Origin: Antedon mediterranea
Lineage: Eukaryota > Echinodermata > Crinoidea > Comatulida > Antedonidae
Reading direction: 5' to 3'
Assembly: GCF_964355755.1 (NCBI RefSeq)
Contig: NC_092676.1
Span: 24,224,288-24,288,287, forward strand
DNA length: 64,000 nucleotides
Position numbers and translations under genes: made by a program. Below the pieces are notes generated by a model. That model did no database searches. It was not told the origin of the DNA and saw only the letters and a program-made list of their open reading frames with translations. Shown here in pieces: positions 21,242 through 32,865 of this stretch. The first letter of the stretch is position 1. Each line of letters begins with the position of its first letter.

Positions 21242-22237
21242 TTAAAAACGTTTGGGACACCTGAGTGACAATCCATCAGCTATTTTATAGTGATATCCAT
21301 CACCATCTCGACCTCCTTCTTCAACCATGTTGCCATCGGAGTCCAGGCACCAACACCTGTAATAAGGGGACGATAAATAAACTGTTTAAAAAAGTTTCCT
21401 CATCTTTATCAAGCTTGGTTCCCACTAGCTACGCATTCTACGCAACGTAAAACAATGCTCTTCCAATAACTGTGTTTTCCCACTATCCAGCGCGTGAAAT
21501 CAAACATGCGATGCATGTTTGCAGCACTGTTTTTTATAGGCCGTGAGTGCACGTGACGTGTTTTATATTGCTAATATATACAAACCTGTCTTCGCTACAT
21601 TGTTTGTCGAAATAATTTACACCATCCTCAGAGCAGCTAAGCTGGAATAGTGTTCGTGGATACCTTTTACCAATCGGACGCAACCAGCAATTTGCTGAAG
21701 TCTGATCTATTTTTCTTTGATCTGCCATAAAACAATTATTAGCATCATTCATACACATTTTATTCAGTTATAACAACAATAACTGGGGCCGCAATATAGG
21801 CCTAATATCTGGGTGGGGCCCGCAGAATGGATGGCGATTTCTAATTCTTAGATTTGATTGTTAGGTTTTAGAATAAGAACCTACACAATGTTAGGCTAGT
21901 CCTAGCTAGACTAGCCTAGGGTCTAGGTTTCCCCGGTAGGCCTAATAAGCTCTAGGCTAGGCTACGACAGGCCTCGGTAGCTTTATCAGCATAACATTTC
22001 CAGTTTGTAAAACAATTGATTGTAATCAAGTGAATGATGACGGGCGAACGGCTCAATGCTCATACCTCTTGCCATTTGTAGTCCTATTGCCTCAATGCTT
22101 CCTCTTCCTCCTGAACTCATCGCCGCATATTTTCTATAAGATTTAACACCACCGCCACCGTGACCACCACCAAGAAACAGTCCTGAACAACTTCCTACCA
22201 ATAACGTTACGAACAACAAAACTGCAGTTAAATTCAT
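21242..22237 (-). CDS. Secreted thyroglobulin type-1 domain protein, copy C
   Basis: Exons 22237-22066, 21721-21586 and 21356-21242 encode 140 residues. I chose the ATG at 22237, not the in-frame ATGs upstream, because it opens the signal peptide 'MNLTAVLLFVTLLVGSCSG' shared with copy A. The N-terminal segment is Gly-rich ('GGGHGGGGV') then 'SYRKYAAM', faintly like copy A. The Tg1 domain has all six Cys ('CWLRP', 'LSCSEDG', 'KQCSED', 'CWCLDSDG', 'LRCP') and stops two residues after 'CPKRF'. Exons 2 and 3 are nearly identical at base level to copy B, so B and C are the most recent duplicates; the N-terminal exons are far more diverged. First gene of the array in the transcription direction. 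Confidence 0.86.
21411..21535. repeat. GTTCCCACT-family miniature element (diverged)
   Basis: 'CAAGCTTGGTTCCCACTAG' with 'TACGCAACG' and 'CTCTTCCAATAACTGTG', the reverse of the usual interior. In intron 2 of copy C, the same intron as the element in copy B. Confidence 0.65.
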
Positions 22238-22617
22238 TGTGGACAATATTAAAGCATGTGCTCTCAAAAGAAAATATATTTCAAAATGATCGCATCGCAT
22301 ATTATCCACCCACGCGCGATCGAATGCTTGCTCTCTTCTTACGACGCACCGTCACCATAATGAATAGCACGCGGGCGAATTGAAAACTTCGAATCGGGTC
22401 ACGCGTGCGGTATTGGCATGGTAACCGTGAGCACTAGAGGGATCAGTTCGATTTTACCGTAAAAGCGCTCGCGCATACTGGTTTCTATGAATCGCGTCGT
22501 GCTTATGTAACCACGACTAATTTCAATTCCGTTTAGTTGCTCAAAATGTCGACATAAGCGCTCTCGTGCTAAACTAGTTCCTTTCAGTTGAGTTCCATTT
22601 CGACATAAGAGCCTCCA
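22238..22617. other. Upstream flank of Tg1 copy C, no gene seen
   Basis: GC-richer patches with alternating CG/GC tracts ('GCGCTCGCGC'). This probably holds the promoter of the array's first gene, but no defined core element was recognised. Confidence 0.35.
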
Positions 22618-22785
22618 TAAAGCTTGGTTACCACTGGTGACGCAACGTAATGCAACCTACTCAACGTAAGAAAATCAAACCTGCGTTGTTTGCAGCACTG
22701 TGGCGTCGTTGGTTCCTATTTTAGAATACGCAATACCGCACTTACGGTTATGGTATGTCTTTAGTGTGGGAACCACGCTTTGGTG
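22618..22785. repeat. GTTCCCACT-family miniature element (inverted orientation)
   Basis: 'AAAGCTTGGTTACCACTGG' at left and 'GTGTGGGAACCACGCTTTGG' at right. It ends about 65 bp from the polyadenylation-type signal of the CCDC59-like gene. Confidence 0.7.
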
Positions 22786-22851
22786 ATTGGTTGATAGCGA
22801 CTTGGACATTTTAAAATGATTGTATGAGTCATGTGTATCCATATTTATACA

Positions 22852-22857
22852 TTTATT
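22852..22857 (-). promoter_or_regulatory. Polyadenylation signal of CCDC59-like gene
   Basis: AATAAA on the minus strand, about 45 bp past the stop codon at 22903. Confidence 0.5.
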
Positions 22858-22902
22858 GAAAATCTTAATTAACATAAATTATCTGTTTAGTAAGTTATGA
22901 AA

Positions 22903-24238
22903 TCATAATTTGTCACTTTTTATCTTCTTTAATAAGTGTTCAACATGGTACTTCATTATTGGTTGTCCCTTCTTAGATTTCTGACTTAGTTTCTTGTGTC
23001 TTGCTCGTTTCTTTGACTTGTACGTTTCAAAAGCAGCTTTCTTTTCTTCCCTTATTTTTTGCGCTTCCTAAATAAATAAAAACATGTTTTATATTAATAA
23101 CTTTTAACACAGAGTAAAAGAGAAAACACTATATTACATGATATTTCCACTCAAAATTAGTGAATTTTGTGAAAAATCTCAATTTTATTAACACTAACCT
23201 GTGCTTGTTTTGCTTTCATTTGTTTCTGCTGCTCAAATTCCTTCTCAACTTTACTATACCTTGTTACCTTCCTGTAGAGGGTACAAAAAGAGTTTAAAAT
23301 CCATCATTAATTAATTAATTTATTAGTCTAAACAAAGGTGCAAAAAATATTATATATATAATATGATACAAACCTTTTTGCTTTATCTCCAATGTGTTTT
23401 CCTGTGGTGGCTTTCGTCACATTTTTTTCTTTTATTTGTTTTTCTACTTTGCTTTGTTGCTTTAACTGCAAAGATTTTTTCCCTATTTCCTCAATTTCTT
23501 TATTATCAGTTTCCGGAATGTTTATTATTGGTGGTGTTTCTTTCTTCTCTTTCAGCATATGCTTTCTTATCTTCCTATATTGATTGATAATTTTCCGCTT
23601 CCTCTTATCTGCATAACCTTGCCCTTTATAATAAATTAAACAGTTAAAAAATCGCTAATTGTTTCTACATTTCTAAAATATACTAATAATATTGTTATAT
23701 TGTTGAAAATGGCATATATATAGGTGGTCTATTAATTCATAAATAGTAATGGATAATACTGTATAATACTGTATAAGTAAAAAAGCAACTACAGTAATGA
23801 GTATGTAATCGGTCAAATCTTAAACACGTTTTTTTTCATTATAATTATAATTAAATTATAATTTAAACAATTTACAAGCCTATCTTTTATTTATTGTATC
23901 GACATTTTTACAGTACAGTAAAACGTAGCATCATAAATTCGTACAAATCAAAACTAGAATGGACGTAATCTAAACCATAGTACACAGCAATTAACTTGGA
24001 GCCTAGGTCTTAGCCTTGCTTGTATGGATAAGGAAACACGGGCAGACAAATCGTTTCATTCCGGCACCGATCAACCAGACTTCACGGGCTAGGCCTAGCT
24101 TGATGAGCAGAACTAAAATAAATATTTACCTTCATGAACATTTCCAAATACTTTACAAAATGATTTGTTTCTATTTAATGATGATCCATGAAATGTCCCT
24201 TTTCCTCTATGACGATTATTGATTTGTGCTTTACCCAT
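22903..24238 (-). CDS. CCDC59: CCDC59/TAP26 homologue (nucleolar, Fyv7-like)
   Basis: Four minus-strand exons (24238-24130, 23623-23374, 23271-23199, 23067-22903), all phase-consistent, give 198 residues. Landmarks shared with vertebrate CCDC59: 'VHEGQGYADKRKRKI' near residue 35 (human has REGQGF..RRKLKI) and a C-terminal 'KKGQPIMKYHVEHLLKKI' (human KKGQP...MEYLLQKI). Between them lies a highly charged Lys/Glu-rich region likely to be helical/coiled coil. The start is the first ATG after a stop-rich region and begins 'MGKAQINNRHRG'. CCDC59 was described as TTF-1-associated protein 26 and belongs to the Fyv7 rRNA-processing family, so a nucleolar role in small-subunit biogenesis is inferred. 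It is divergent from TOP3B, the two start codons being 784 bp apart, which suggests a shared promoter region. Shorter than human (about 240 aa). Confidence 0.88.
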
Positions 24239-25007
24239 TGTTCCGTATTAAAAACAATTTATAAAAATGAACTTTAAACGCATTCGCGACACACCAATGG
24301 ACGGTGCCATTACATGCTCGGTCATTTACTTTATTTTGTTAATTATATTTTTAATCAAATATAAACAGTAAAAATACTATACTGATATATAAAAATATTT
24401 TTTTTTCAATATTTTATATTATTATTATAATATATAGATATTTTTTATAAAAATATTTGTAGATAATGTTATTCTGTTATTTTTGTTAGTTTAAAGGAAT
24501 TCTCGTCTGCTCCACAATTTTAACTTGCGCCGAACAACTCTGGGGCCGGCAAGAGGAGAGAGAACTGTGTGTGTACGTAGGCCTAGCCTAGATAATCATA
24601 ATACAACAATAGTTTAATCACATAATCGTACAGGTAGTAACTAAATCTAGTTTCTATATAATCTATAAATATTATTCATTAGGATTACTGAATCATAACT
24701 GGTATTTTTAAAAGTAATTTTAGTAGGCCTAGTTAGGCCTCTAGGCCTAGATTTAGTAATAGGCCTAGCTAGGGCCTAGTAGGCTAACTGAGTGAGGCAG
24801 CCTAGGCTAGCCTAGGCTAGGGCTTAGCTAGGCACTGCTAGCCCTAGATAGCGAAGTGAGTACTTGGTGGTTTCAAGATGTTATGATGTAGGCCTGCCTA
24901 GGTTATCATTCTTATTTTTCATTCTCCAATAGATTTTCTCACCTCACCGTTATTTCTTAATAATAAAAATATTACCCAAATTTAATTCATTGTGTTATTT
25001 TTTTCAG
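24239..25007. promoter_or_regulatory. Divergent promoter region of CCDC59 and TOP3B with GGCCTA cluster
   Basis: Contains the 5' ends of both genes. TOP3B has at least one non-coding 5' exon here, because a clear acceptor ('TTTTTTTCAG', ending at 25007) lies 14 bp before its ATG. A GC-richer patch at about 24505-24600 is the likeliest start region. About ten copies of GGCCTA occur at 24725-24900. No defined TATA or Inr is claimed. Confidence 0.45.
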
Positions 25008-25021
25008 CTAATGCTTTCATC

Positions 25022-28000
25022 ATGAAGGTGGCACTGATGGTAGCTGAGAAGCCACAGTTGGCACACTCCTTGGCCAAGATTCTCTCCAATGGTAACATGA
25101 GCAGCCGTAAGGGATCCAACGGAGCATGCTCTGTTCATGAATACGAGGGCAGATTCCAGGGTGAAAACTGCAAATTTAAGGTTTGTATCATCATCACAAA
25201 AAAGTATTAACTATTATGAATGTTTTAATTGTTCAACATAATAGACTATAGTCTTACGGTAAAATTGCATTGGTCTAAAACTCTACCCAATATGTAATGA
25301 TAACAGCAACAAATATTATGTAACAATTTAAAATATATATGTCTTCAAATTTCAGATGACCTCGGTGTGTGGACATGTTCTAGGACTAGATTTTCAACCG
25401 CAATACAACAACTGGGACCGAGTTGATCCTGTTGAACTCTTCGAGGCAGAAACGGAGAAAAAAGAAGCCAACCCAAATTTGCATATGCCAAAGTTTCTTT
25501 CCAGAGAAGTAAGTTTAGTACAGTACAGCGTTCGCAATAACACTGGTCCGCTGGCCAATGGGCATTTAAATGCGTGGCGGACCAGTTAAATAGTCAAATA
25601 TAAAGTCTGCTTGGCCAGTTAAAATTTAAATAAAACCTGAGTGCAAAATATCAATAATCTCTTCACAACTTTTCACAACTTTTCACACCTGGACTAAATG
25701 TAAACAAGATCGTTTATTTGTACCTCATTTTTAGTTATAGGCCCATATTCTGTGACCAGTAAACTGGTCCTCTTGTCTAACAACCATAATGAGTTTGCCA
25801 CCAATCCTCCCTTTAAATCCAATTTTTGGTCAAAGTGATTAACTATTTTGTGACATTACAATGGCATATTAAACAACAACAACAACTTCAGGGGACAATA
25901 TATATTTAAGTTCAATAAAGTTAGGATAGCATTCCATCAGTCAACAACATTATAAAATAAACCATTATGTTTGTTTTAAAAGAACATCTCTTTGACATTA
26001 CTATGGAATTTTTGCTAATAGTAATAGTGAGCAATATCTTGTTTTGTTTGTTAAATAGGGGCATGGAGTTGACTACCTTGTATTGTGGTTAGATTGTGAC
26101 AAGGAGGGTGAAAACATTTGCTTTGAGGTCATCAATGCAGTAAAACCTAATATGAATCGGTCTAGAGTTTCTGAAAAAGTAAGTAGATAACACTTACCTT
26201 ATTTATTCGAATGAAGGTTTTTAGTGGGGCTTTTGTTCGAGAGAGACATTAATTTTTTGGGGTGTAATATAGTATGGTGACAATAACATGTATAATCAAA
26301 TAAATTCTCCCTATATATTGAAAAATACAACACAATTAGTATAAAAAAGTGATAAAATACAGTATCAAAATGCTTGGTCAATCATGGAAGTTAATAAATT
26401 CTACTGCAAGTAGAAATGTGTTAATAATGTGACAATACAATAATGTATATACAGTATATGTGGCAGGTCTTTTATTTGATAAAAAAAATAAAGGCCTAAA
26501 TAAATAAGGTAATCTTAACATAATTGATCCATACCGCTCTCTAAATACTGTAAACTTTTTTCATTTCTGTAGACTGTATTCAGAGCCAAATTCAGTGCGA
26601 TTACTGATAGTGACATCAAAGGAGCAATGAGGAATTTAGGAGAACCCAACAGGAACGAAGCAATGTCCGTAGACGCTAGGCTGGAATTGGACCTTCGCAT
26701 CGGGTGTGCATTCACGCGCTTTCAAACTAAATTCTTTCAGGTAAGTAGATAGCTAAGCTCCTTGAGAGCAAATTGCATTATACAAAAGCACCACTAACTA
26801 AACATGACTACAATACAAACAGCATGAAGTGAAAGTGTATTGAAATTTACACCTTTTAAAATGATTAGTTTACCTCTACTCACCTAAAGCTCTGTCTACA
26901 CTATCAAACTTCATGTGACAAAAAAAATGTGATTTGCTTATACATGGATATATCATATCCCTAACATATTTGGACACATACTGTATACTTTTTTGTCACA
27001 CTGTTTTGATAGACAGACCCATGTTAAATTGAAGTTCTACTATATTTTTAAGGACCTCCATAATTCAAATTTTTACCTGTAGGGGAAGTATGGTAATCTG
27101 GATAGTAACTTGATCTCTTATGGACCCTGTCAGACGCCAACGCTGGGATTCTGTGTAAACCGTCATGATCAGATCCAGTCATTTAAACCGGAGTTATACT
27201 GGGTTCTTCAAGTTCAGGTAAATTGTTCAGGTAAATTGTATTGTCCCCCAAAAATAGGAAAAATGAAGATTAATAAAATCAGACTTTGAATAAGTTGTAG
27301 TTTTAATCAAGTTATTGAAAAAAAATGGACAAAAATAATGGTTTCACTTATAAAATGACAAAAGAAACTGTTAAATTTAACAAATATTGTTTTCCGGTCA
27401 AGATTTTGGTTCAAGTTAAAAACTATTATCTGACCTTAAAATGGCATATTAAAAAAAAATTAATAAAAATAATTTTTTTTTATGTCTATAATATCTTAAT
27501 TTTAATGTTTTATTCAAACACTATCAACCTAATTGTAGCCTATATCTTCTGTTTAAATATGTATTAGGCAAAGCATCCAAGCGGACGGAAGTTGAACTTA
27601 GACTGGGAGAGAGTTCGCTTGTTTGATAAGGAAGTTGCACAGATGTTTTTGAATATGGTTAAGAATTCTGAAACAGCAAAGTATGTATTAGTAAAAACAA
27701 TATAATAAAACATGCCTATCAACAAGTTGTTAATAGCTTCGCCAACTAAGCCAAATTCAAACAATGATGCGGATATCATAACAACCTTAATTTTCCAGGG
27801 TGATGAGTGTTACCAAAAAAGAAAAGTCTAAACAACGCCCTCTTGCTTTAAACACGGTTGAAATGCTAAGAGTGGCTAGTTCAGGTCTTAGCATGAGCCC
27901 TCAACACACAATGCAGATTGCGGAGAGACTGTACATACAAGGCTATATCAGCTACCCACGTACGGAGACAACACACTACCCAGAGCAATTTGACCTCAAG

Positions 28001-31000
28001 TGAGTTTTAGAACGATGTGTATTAAATAAGCCCTAGAGAGTAGGCCACCCATGTGTTCTGTGCCTTGAAGAGAGAAGATTATTATCTTATTCTTATCTAT
28101 TCTACAAGAATACCCCCTAAAGTGCTATGTACCTTGTGATTTATATTATTTATAAAAGATGAAATAAATGAAATGAATTAGTTTAGATACAATAACTCCT
28201 TGGTTTACAGTGACTTGTGTTATTTCACATACTGTTCAGTTAGCCAACAGTGAACGTATTAAATCTGATCTCATTAAACCTCACTTAGTACCTTAATTAA
28301 CTTGTGTCTTCAATTAATCAAAGAGTGACCACAGTAAAAATATGTTTACATTTTTCTGTGTTTTTATCCTTGAAAGTTTTATTGTATAAATTAGCAAACC
28401 AGAGGATTTTGCATCTATATCATCAAATTAAATATTCAAATTTGTTTTTGCAGAGGCACACTGAAACAACAGCAGCATAGCTCCAGCTGGGGCGATGATG
28501 TGAAAGAACTACTTAAAAAGGGTATTAACAAAGCAAGGTAATGATCTGACTGTATAAATACAAGTACTGTAGCACAGTACAACAGTATAATATCCCTTTG
28601 TTTTGTATTAACAGTCCGTAACCGATCAGAAATAATCTGCACATGCATGCAGTAATATTACTGTACTAAAGTGGCATATGCAGAAACTTATATACAATAA
28701 AGTTCTGTCTACACTATCAAACATGTAATGTGCCCATATATGGACATGACGATGTCATATCACTATCATATTTGGGCATATCACTACCATAAGCACATCA
28801 CACTTTTTTTTGTCAAACTAGTTCGATAGTGTAGACAGAGCTTTAAAAAAAAGAATGTATTTGTTTGTTTTCCAGGAAGGGTCATGATGCAGGAGATCAT
28901 CCTCCTATCACACCAATGCGATCAGCAACTGAGAGTGAGATTGGAGGAGAGGCATGGAGATTGTATGATTACATCACAAGGCATTTTATTGGCACTGTAG
29001 GTACAGATTGGCAGTGCTGTAGATTTAATTCCCCCTCAACCAATCTGCCTTTATACTTAAGCTCTGTCTACACTATCAAACTAATTTGACAACAAAAAGT
29101 GTGATGTGCCCAAATATGGTACTGATATGACATCATGTACATATTTGGGTACAACACATTTTTTGTCGCATAAAGTTTGAAACTGTAGCTTATATACAGT
29201 AAAACCCAACAAAGTGTCCCCTTAATAGGGGTTGACCGTATATTACTCCTTATTCATTTCACAGGAAAGTGTCCTTTAATTAGAGGTGTTCCCTAAATAC
29301 AGATGCTCCAAAGGATTTATCCTGCTGTATGCCTATCAAATAAAGGCTATATTTGTCTGACTTGAAATAAAATATTGTGCCTATTGCAACAGTTCTTTAC
29401 AAATTGTAAAGAACTTTTACATACAAAATCTAAGGTTTCTCTTACCTTACAGTCCTACCTGCCCTGACACCAATAAAATATGTTTAAAGATTACAACATA
29501 TTTATTATTTTATTTATATAACTCACTAATATGGATATTATACAGAACAATACACATTTGTGAAGGATAAGACCAACAGGTGGTAAACACCTTAAATGGT
29601 CTAGTCCCAATTGCACAATGAAAACGTAGGCCTATATATAAATTTAAATAAATATACTTTGGTATATACCCTGTTACCAGCACACAACTACAATAATTCT
29701 GTTTATATTCTATAGATAAGCTATGACTGCAAGTACTTACAGACAACAGCTAAGCTGTCTGTAGGAGCTGAGAGTTTCACATGTACCGGTAAGACATTGA
29801 TCGACCTTGGCTACACCTCCGTGATGCATTGGCAACAGATACCCAGTGAAGAGAACTTGCCAGACTTCCAAGAAGGACAGATCTGTAATGTGACAGAGGT
29901 AAATGTATTATATATATACACTCTAATGTCCAATCCTCAACTTTTTGCACCTAATTTTAATTTTAATTTATGAACAGAATTTCTAACCCAGCATCTTTTT
30001 CTTTTCAGGTTAAACTTGTTGAGAAACAAACCTCACCTCCTGATTACCTAACAGAGAGCGAACTAATCACCTTGATGGAGAAGCATGGAATTGGCACCGA
30101 TGCCAGTATACCGGTTCACATTAACAATATCTGTCAACGTAACTATGTCACTGTGGGTGCTGGTAGGAAGTTAAAACCGACAGATCTTGGTATAGTTTTG
30201 GTACACGGTTACCAGAAGGTAAGTTTAATTTTCATTATGCATTTCTGTATAGTCTAGATAAAAATATATGCATCTCTGTAAAAATGAATTTTGTATAAAA
30301 AATAACCACAAAACTGAGTAAATTTGAAATATAAATTTGAAAAAATTTCAGATCGACCCAGACTTGTCTCTTCCAACCATGCGATCAGCAGTTGAACAAC
30401 AACTCAATCTGATCGCAGCTGGTAAGGCCGATTTTAACTCGGTGCTTGACCATACCCTTGGTATCTTCCAGCGAAAGTTTAGTTACTTTGTGGAGCAGAT
30501 CAAAGACATGGATGAGCTGTTTGAAGTTTCATTTTCACCACTTGCTGCGTCTGGAAAACCTCTTTCAAGGTAACGGTATTTCATTTTTTTACTTTTGATT
30601 TGACGTGATATACCTTTTTATAACATGGGTTCAAGGATGTAGCCTGTCAGATGCGCTGAAATCAGTTACGTGTCTGCACCACACTGCCTCATTTAAAAAA
30701 AAAAAAAAACTTGTACATCTATATTTTTGTCTTCTGGAGTATTCCTAGACGAAATAAAGTTGTGCTGAATATACTTGCCTAGCATTACTCCACAAAAGAC
30801 TAGCATGTAACAACCGAAACATTGACATACTCTTGATTTTTTAATGTCTTATATGTCTTTTCAGATGTGGAAAATGCCATCGTTACATGAAGTACATTCA
30901 AGCTAAGCCCAGTCGTCTTCACTGTGCCACATGTAATGAAACTTACAGTCTACCACACAACGGTGTGATCAAACTTTATAAAGAGATCAAATGCCCATTG

Positions 31001-32225
31001 GATGATTTTGAACTGGTTATGTATTCTGCAGGAACCAAGTCTGGCAAGGTAAAGCTCATACCTCTGTGATCATATTTTCTCTGTGTGTTCTTTTTATTGG
31101 CACATATCTGCATTGTGAAATTGAAGCCGGAAAAGGTGTGAAAGATCCTATTTACTATGTTGTTTGTTCTTTTCAGAATTATCCACTATGTCCATACTGC
31201 TACAGTCATCCTCCATTCCAAGGCATGAAGAAGGGTAGTGGATGCAATGACTGTACACATCCCACCTGCCCTCACTCATTGACAAAGACTGGTGTGGCCA
31301 AGTGTGGAGAATGCGAGTTTGGTTTATTGGTCTTGGATGTCAACTCTGCTCCCAAGTGGAAAATGGCATGTAACAGGTAGGTTTAAATCAATTTTGCTTT
31401 TCAATCCAAAATCAATCTCAATTTTTAAATAAAATATATCTTCAGATCATTGGTCTATAAGTTTAACCATAGCACTCAATCCGCCAATATTGTATAAAGG
31501 GCTTTTCACACCTGTGCCAGCACTGCAAATCAAAGCGAATGGCAATGGTTCGCTTTCACATTGCTCCATGTGGCAATGCATTAAATCAAAATGCGCGCAG
31601 TTGATGAAAATGGAACATTTACGTGCAATTTGATTTGCCGGTGTTGGACCAGAACCGTGCTGAAACGGGAGTGAAAGACCCTACAGCATAACAATTTATT
31701 GATGTATATTGGTACAGGTGCTCGTTCATGGTTCGTCTTTTCACTGATGCTCACAAGATATCGCTAGTCGCCGACAGTCGATGTGAAAATTGTAGCGCTG
31801 CCATTATGTCAGTGGAGTTTAACAAGGTAAGTGTATAGTATTGTACTAGAGGGAAAGTTACATTTTCTAATTGCGTTGTAAGGATTGTATAGTATGTAGC
31901 CATTTTATTTTTCCAACACTGCAAAGTCAATTTGTGTTTTCTGGTGTTAGAGCTTTACTATTAAATCATGAATGGATTTTCTTTACACTAGGCCAAGACC
32001 CCTCTGGAAGGGGAAGAAACACACCATTCAGGCTGTGCCTTCTGTGATCCTATCTTCTCATCTCTTATCAAAACATTCCATCAGGCAGCGAGACCTGTTA
32101 GTTCAAATCGTGGTGGCAGGGGAGGATCACGTGGAGGGGGAGGTGGACGAGGTAGAGGTGGTGGTGGTGGTGGACGACGTGGAAGAGGAAAAGGTAGAGG
32201 GGGTAGAGATAAATTAGATTTTTGA
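25022..32225 (+). CDS. TOP3B: DNA topoisomerase 3-beta-1
   Basis: Type IA topoisomerase relaxing or decatenating single-stranded DNA and, in animals, RNA; works with TDRD3. Sixteen coding exons: 25022-25180, 25356-25508, 26059-26178, 26573-26740, 27083-27217, 27568-27680, 27799-27999, 28454-28537, 28876-28996, 29716-29898, 30009-30218, 30352-30569, 30865-31048, 31177-31376, 31718-31826, 31992-32225. All phases agree; 863 residues (human 862). The Toprim domain starts 'MVAEKP' and has the metal site 'LDCDKEGEN' (DxDxE) near residue 118. The catalytic tyrosine is in '[10 protein letters not shown]' near residue 330. '[12 protein letters not shown]' and 'PTDLGIVLV' are conserved type IA motifs. 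Zinc-binding Cys clusters follow ('CGKCH', 'CATCNE', 'CPYC', 'CGECE', 'CENCG', 'CAFCDP'), then a Gly/Arg RGG tail for RNA and TDRD3-type interactions. Introns host several miniature elements. Confidence 0.97.
25808..25912. repeat. TTAAAGATGT-family element fragment
   Basis: 'CAATTTTTGGTCAAAGTG' to 'GGGGACAATATATATTTAA', matching one end of the copy at 58048 in reverse. TOP3B intron 2. Confidence 0.55.
26192..26512. repeat. TTTATTCGAATAAACGC-family element (diverged)
   Basis: Starts 'CTTACCTTATTTATTCGAA' and ends 'AAATAAATAAGGTAA' (inverted). Interior shares 'ATGTATAATCAAAT' with the copy at 44136. TOP3B intron 3. Confidence 0.6.
26885..27020. repeat. CTCTGTCTACAC-family miniature element (diverged)
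   Basis: 'TAAAGCTCTGTCTACACTA' left; right end decayed ('TTTTGATAGACAGACC'). TOP3B intron 4. Confidence 0.75.
27238..27460. repeat. TTAAAGATGT-family element, reverse orientation
   Basis: Contains 'ACTTATAAAATGACAAAAG' and 'ACTGTTAAATTTAAC', the reverse complement of the 37738 and 58048 interiors. TOP3B intron 5. Confidence 0.6.
28697..28846. repeat. CTCTGTCTACAC-family miniature element
   Basis: 'AAAGTTCTGTCTACACTA' to 'TTCGATAGTGTAGACAGAGC'. It ends about 30 bp before TOP3B exon 9 (28876), leaving the polypyrimidine tract intact. Confidence 0.88.
29057..29192. repeat. CTCTGTCTACAC-family miniature element (reverse interior)
   Basis: 'TTAAGCTCTGTCTACACTA' left; decayed right end 'AAAGTTTGAAACTGTAGCTT'. 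About 60 bp into TOP3B intron 9. Confidence 0.78.
29201..29305. repeat. AGTGTCCCCTTAATAG-family element
   Basis: 'AACCCAACAAAGTGTCCCC' with the inverted-related 'GGAAAGTGTCCTTTAATTAG' and 'GGTGTTCCCTAAATA'. Related to 41719-41895 and 55872-56092. Confidence 0.5.
31498..31683. repeat. CACACCTGTTCCGG-family palindromic element (diverged)
   Basis: 'GGGCTTTTCACACCTGTGCC' left; 'CCAGAACCGTGCTG' and 'GTGAAAGACCCT' right. TOP3B intron 14. Confidence 0.7.
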
Positions 32226-32859
32226 AAATAATTGTTCACAACATTTTAGCAGTATATTAATAATATACAATTATAGGTATTTGATTTTATATGTTCCAAA
32301 TGTTTAGTTTGTAAACAACAGATCAAATGCTTGAATACTTTCTTGAAGAAGTTTCATTTAGCAGATTTCAATGAAACTGTGATCATGTTATTAATTTGTA
32401 CATCATACTATCGTTACAAGTTTTTGTATCGCATCTGTATACAGATAAACTTATGAATATACCAATATTTATTTTATGAATGTAAAAATGTACTTATGCT
32501 TAGAAAGCTAAAACTAGTAGTATTGTATACAGCTATAGAATTTTAAATAATCTGCCATATTGTGTATCATGCAGAAATGTTTCATGTGCAGAGGGGGAGG
32601 GAAAATTAACGGCTTATACATGGACATTATGATGTCATATCACTACCAATCACACATTTTTTCGAACTAGTTTGGTAGTGTAAACAGAGCTTCAGAAAAA
32701 TGGTATCTGCTATATACATTTTCTTGCGCATGAAAAAAATTGCAGGCCTACTTTTTTTAAATGTTTGTGTAGCTAAGGAAGGCTGGTGGCAGTAAGCCTG
32801 CACAAAAATGTCTAGGCCTGGGTAGCGAAGTATAAAACAAATAATGAATGTATTCATTT
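32226..32859 (+). other. Putative TOP3B 3' untranslated region
   Basis: Runs from the stop codon to the first AATAAA. AT-rich with a fragment of a CTCTGTCTACAC-family element at 32617-32695. Confidence 0.4.
32617..32695. repeat. CTCTGTCTACAC-family element, right-half fragment
   Basis: 'ACATGGACATTATGATGTCA' and right end 'TTTGGTAGTGTAAACAGAGC'. Left terminus missing. Confidence 0.75.
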
Positions 32860-32865
32860 AATAAA
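32860..32865 (+). promoter_or_regulatory. Candidate TOP3B polyadenylation signal
   Basis: First AATAAA downstream of the TOP3B stop codon, about 635 bp away. Confidence 0.4.

Noticed and set aside
23363-23587. Hydrophobic plus-strand ORF resembling a membrane protein
   Set aside because: Antisense of the Lys-rich CCDC59 exon; Lys codons read backwards give Phe/Leu.
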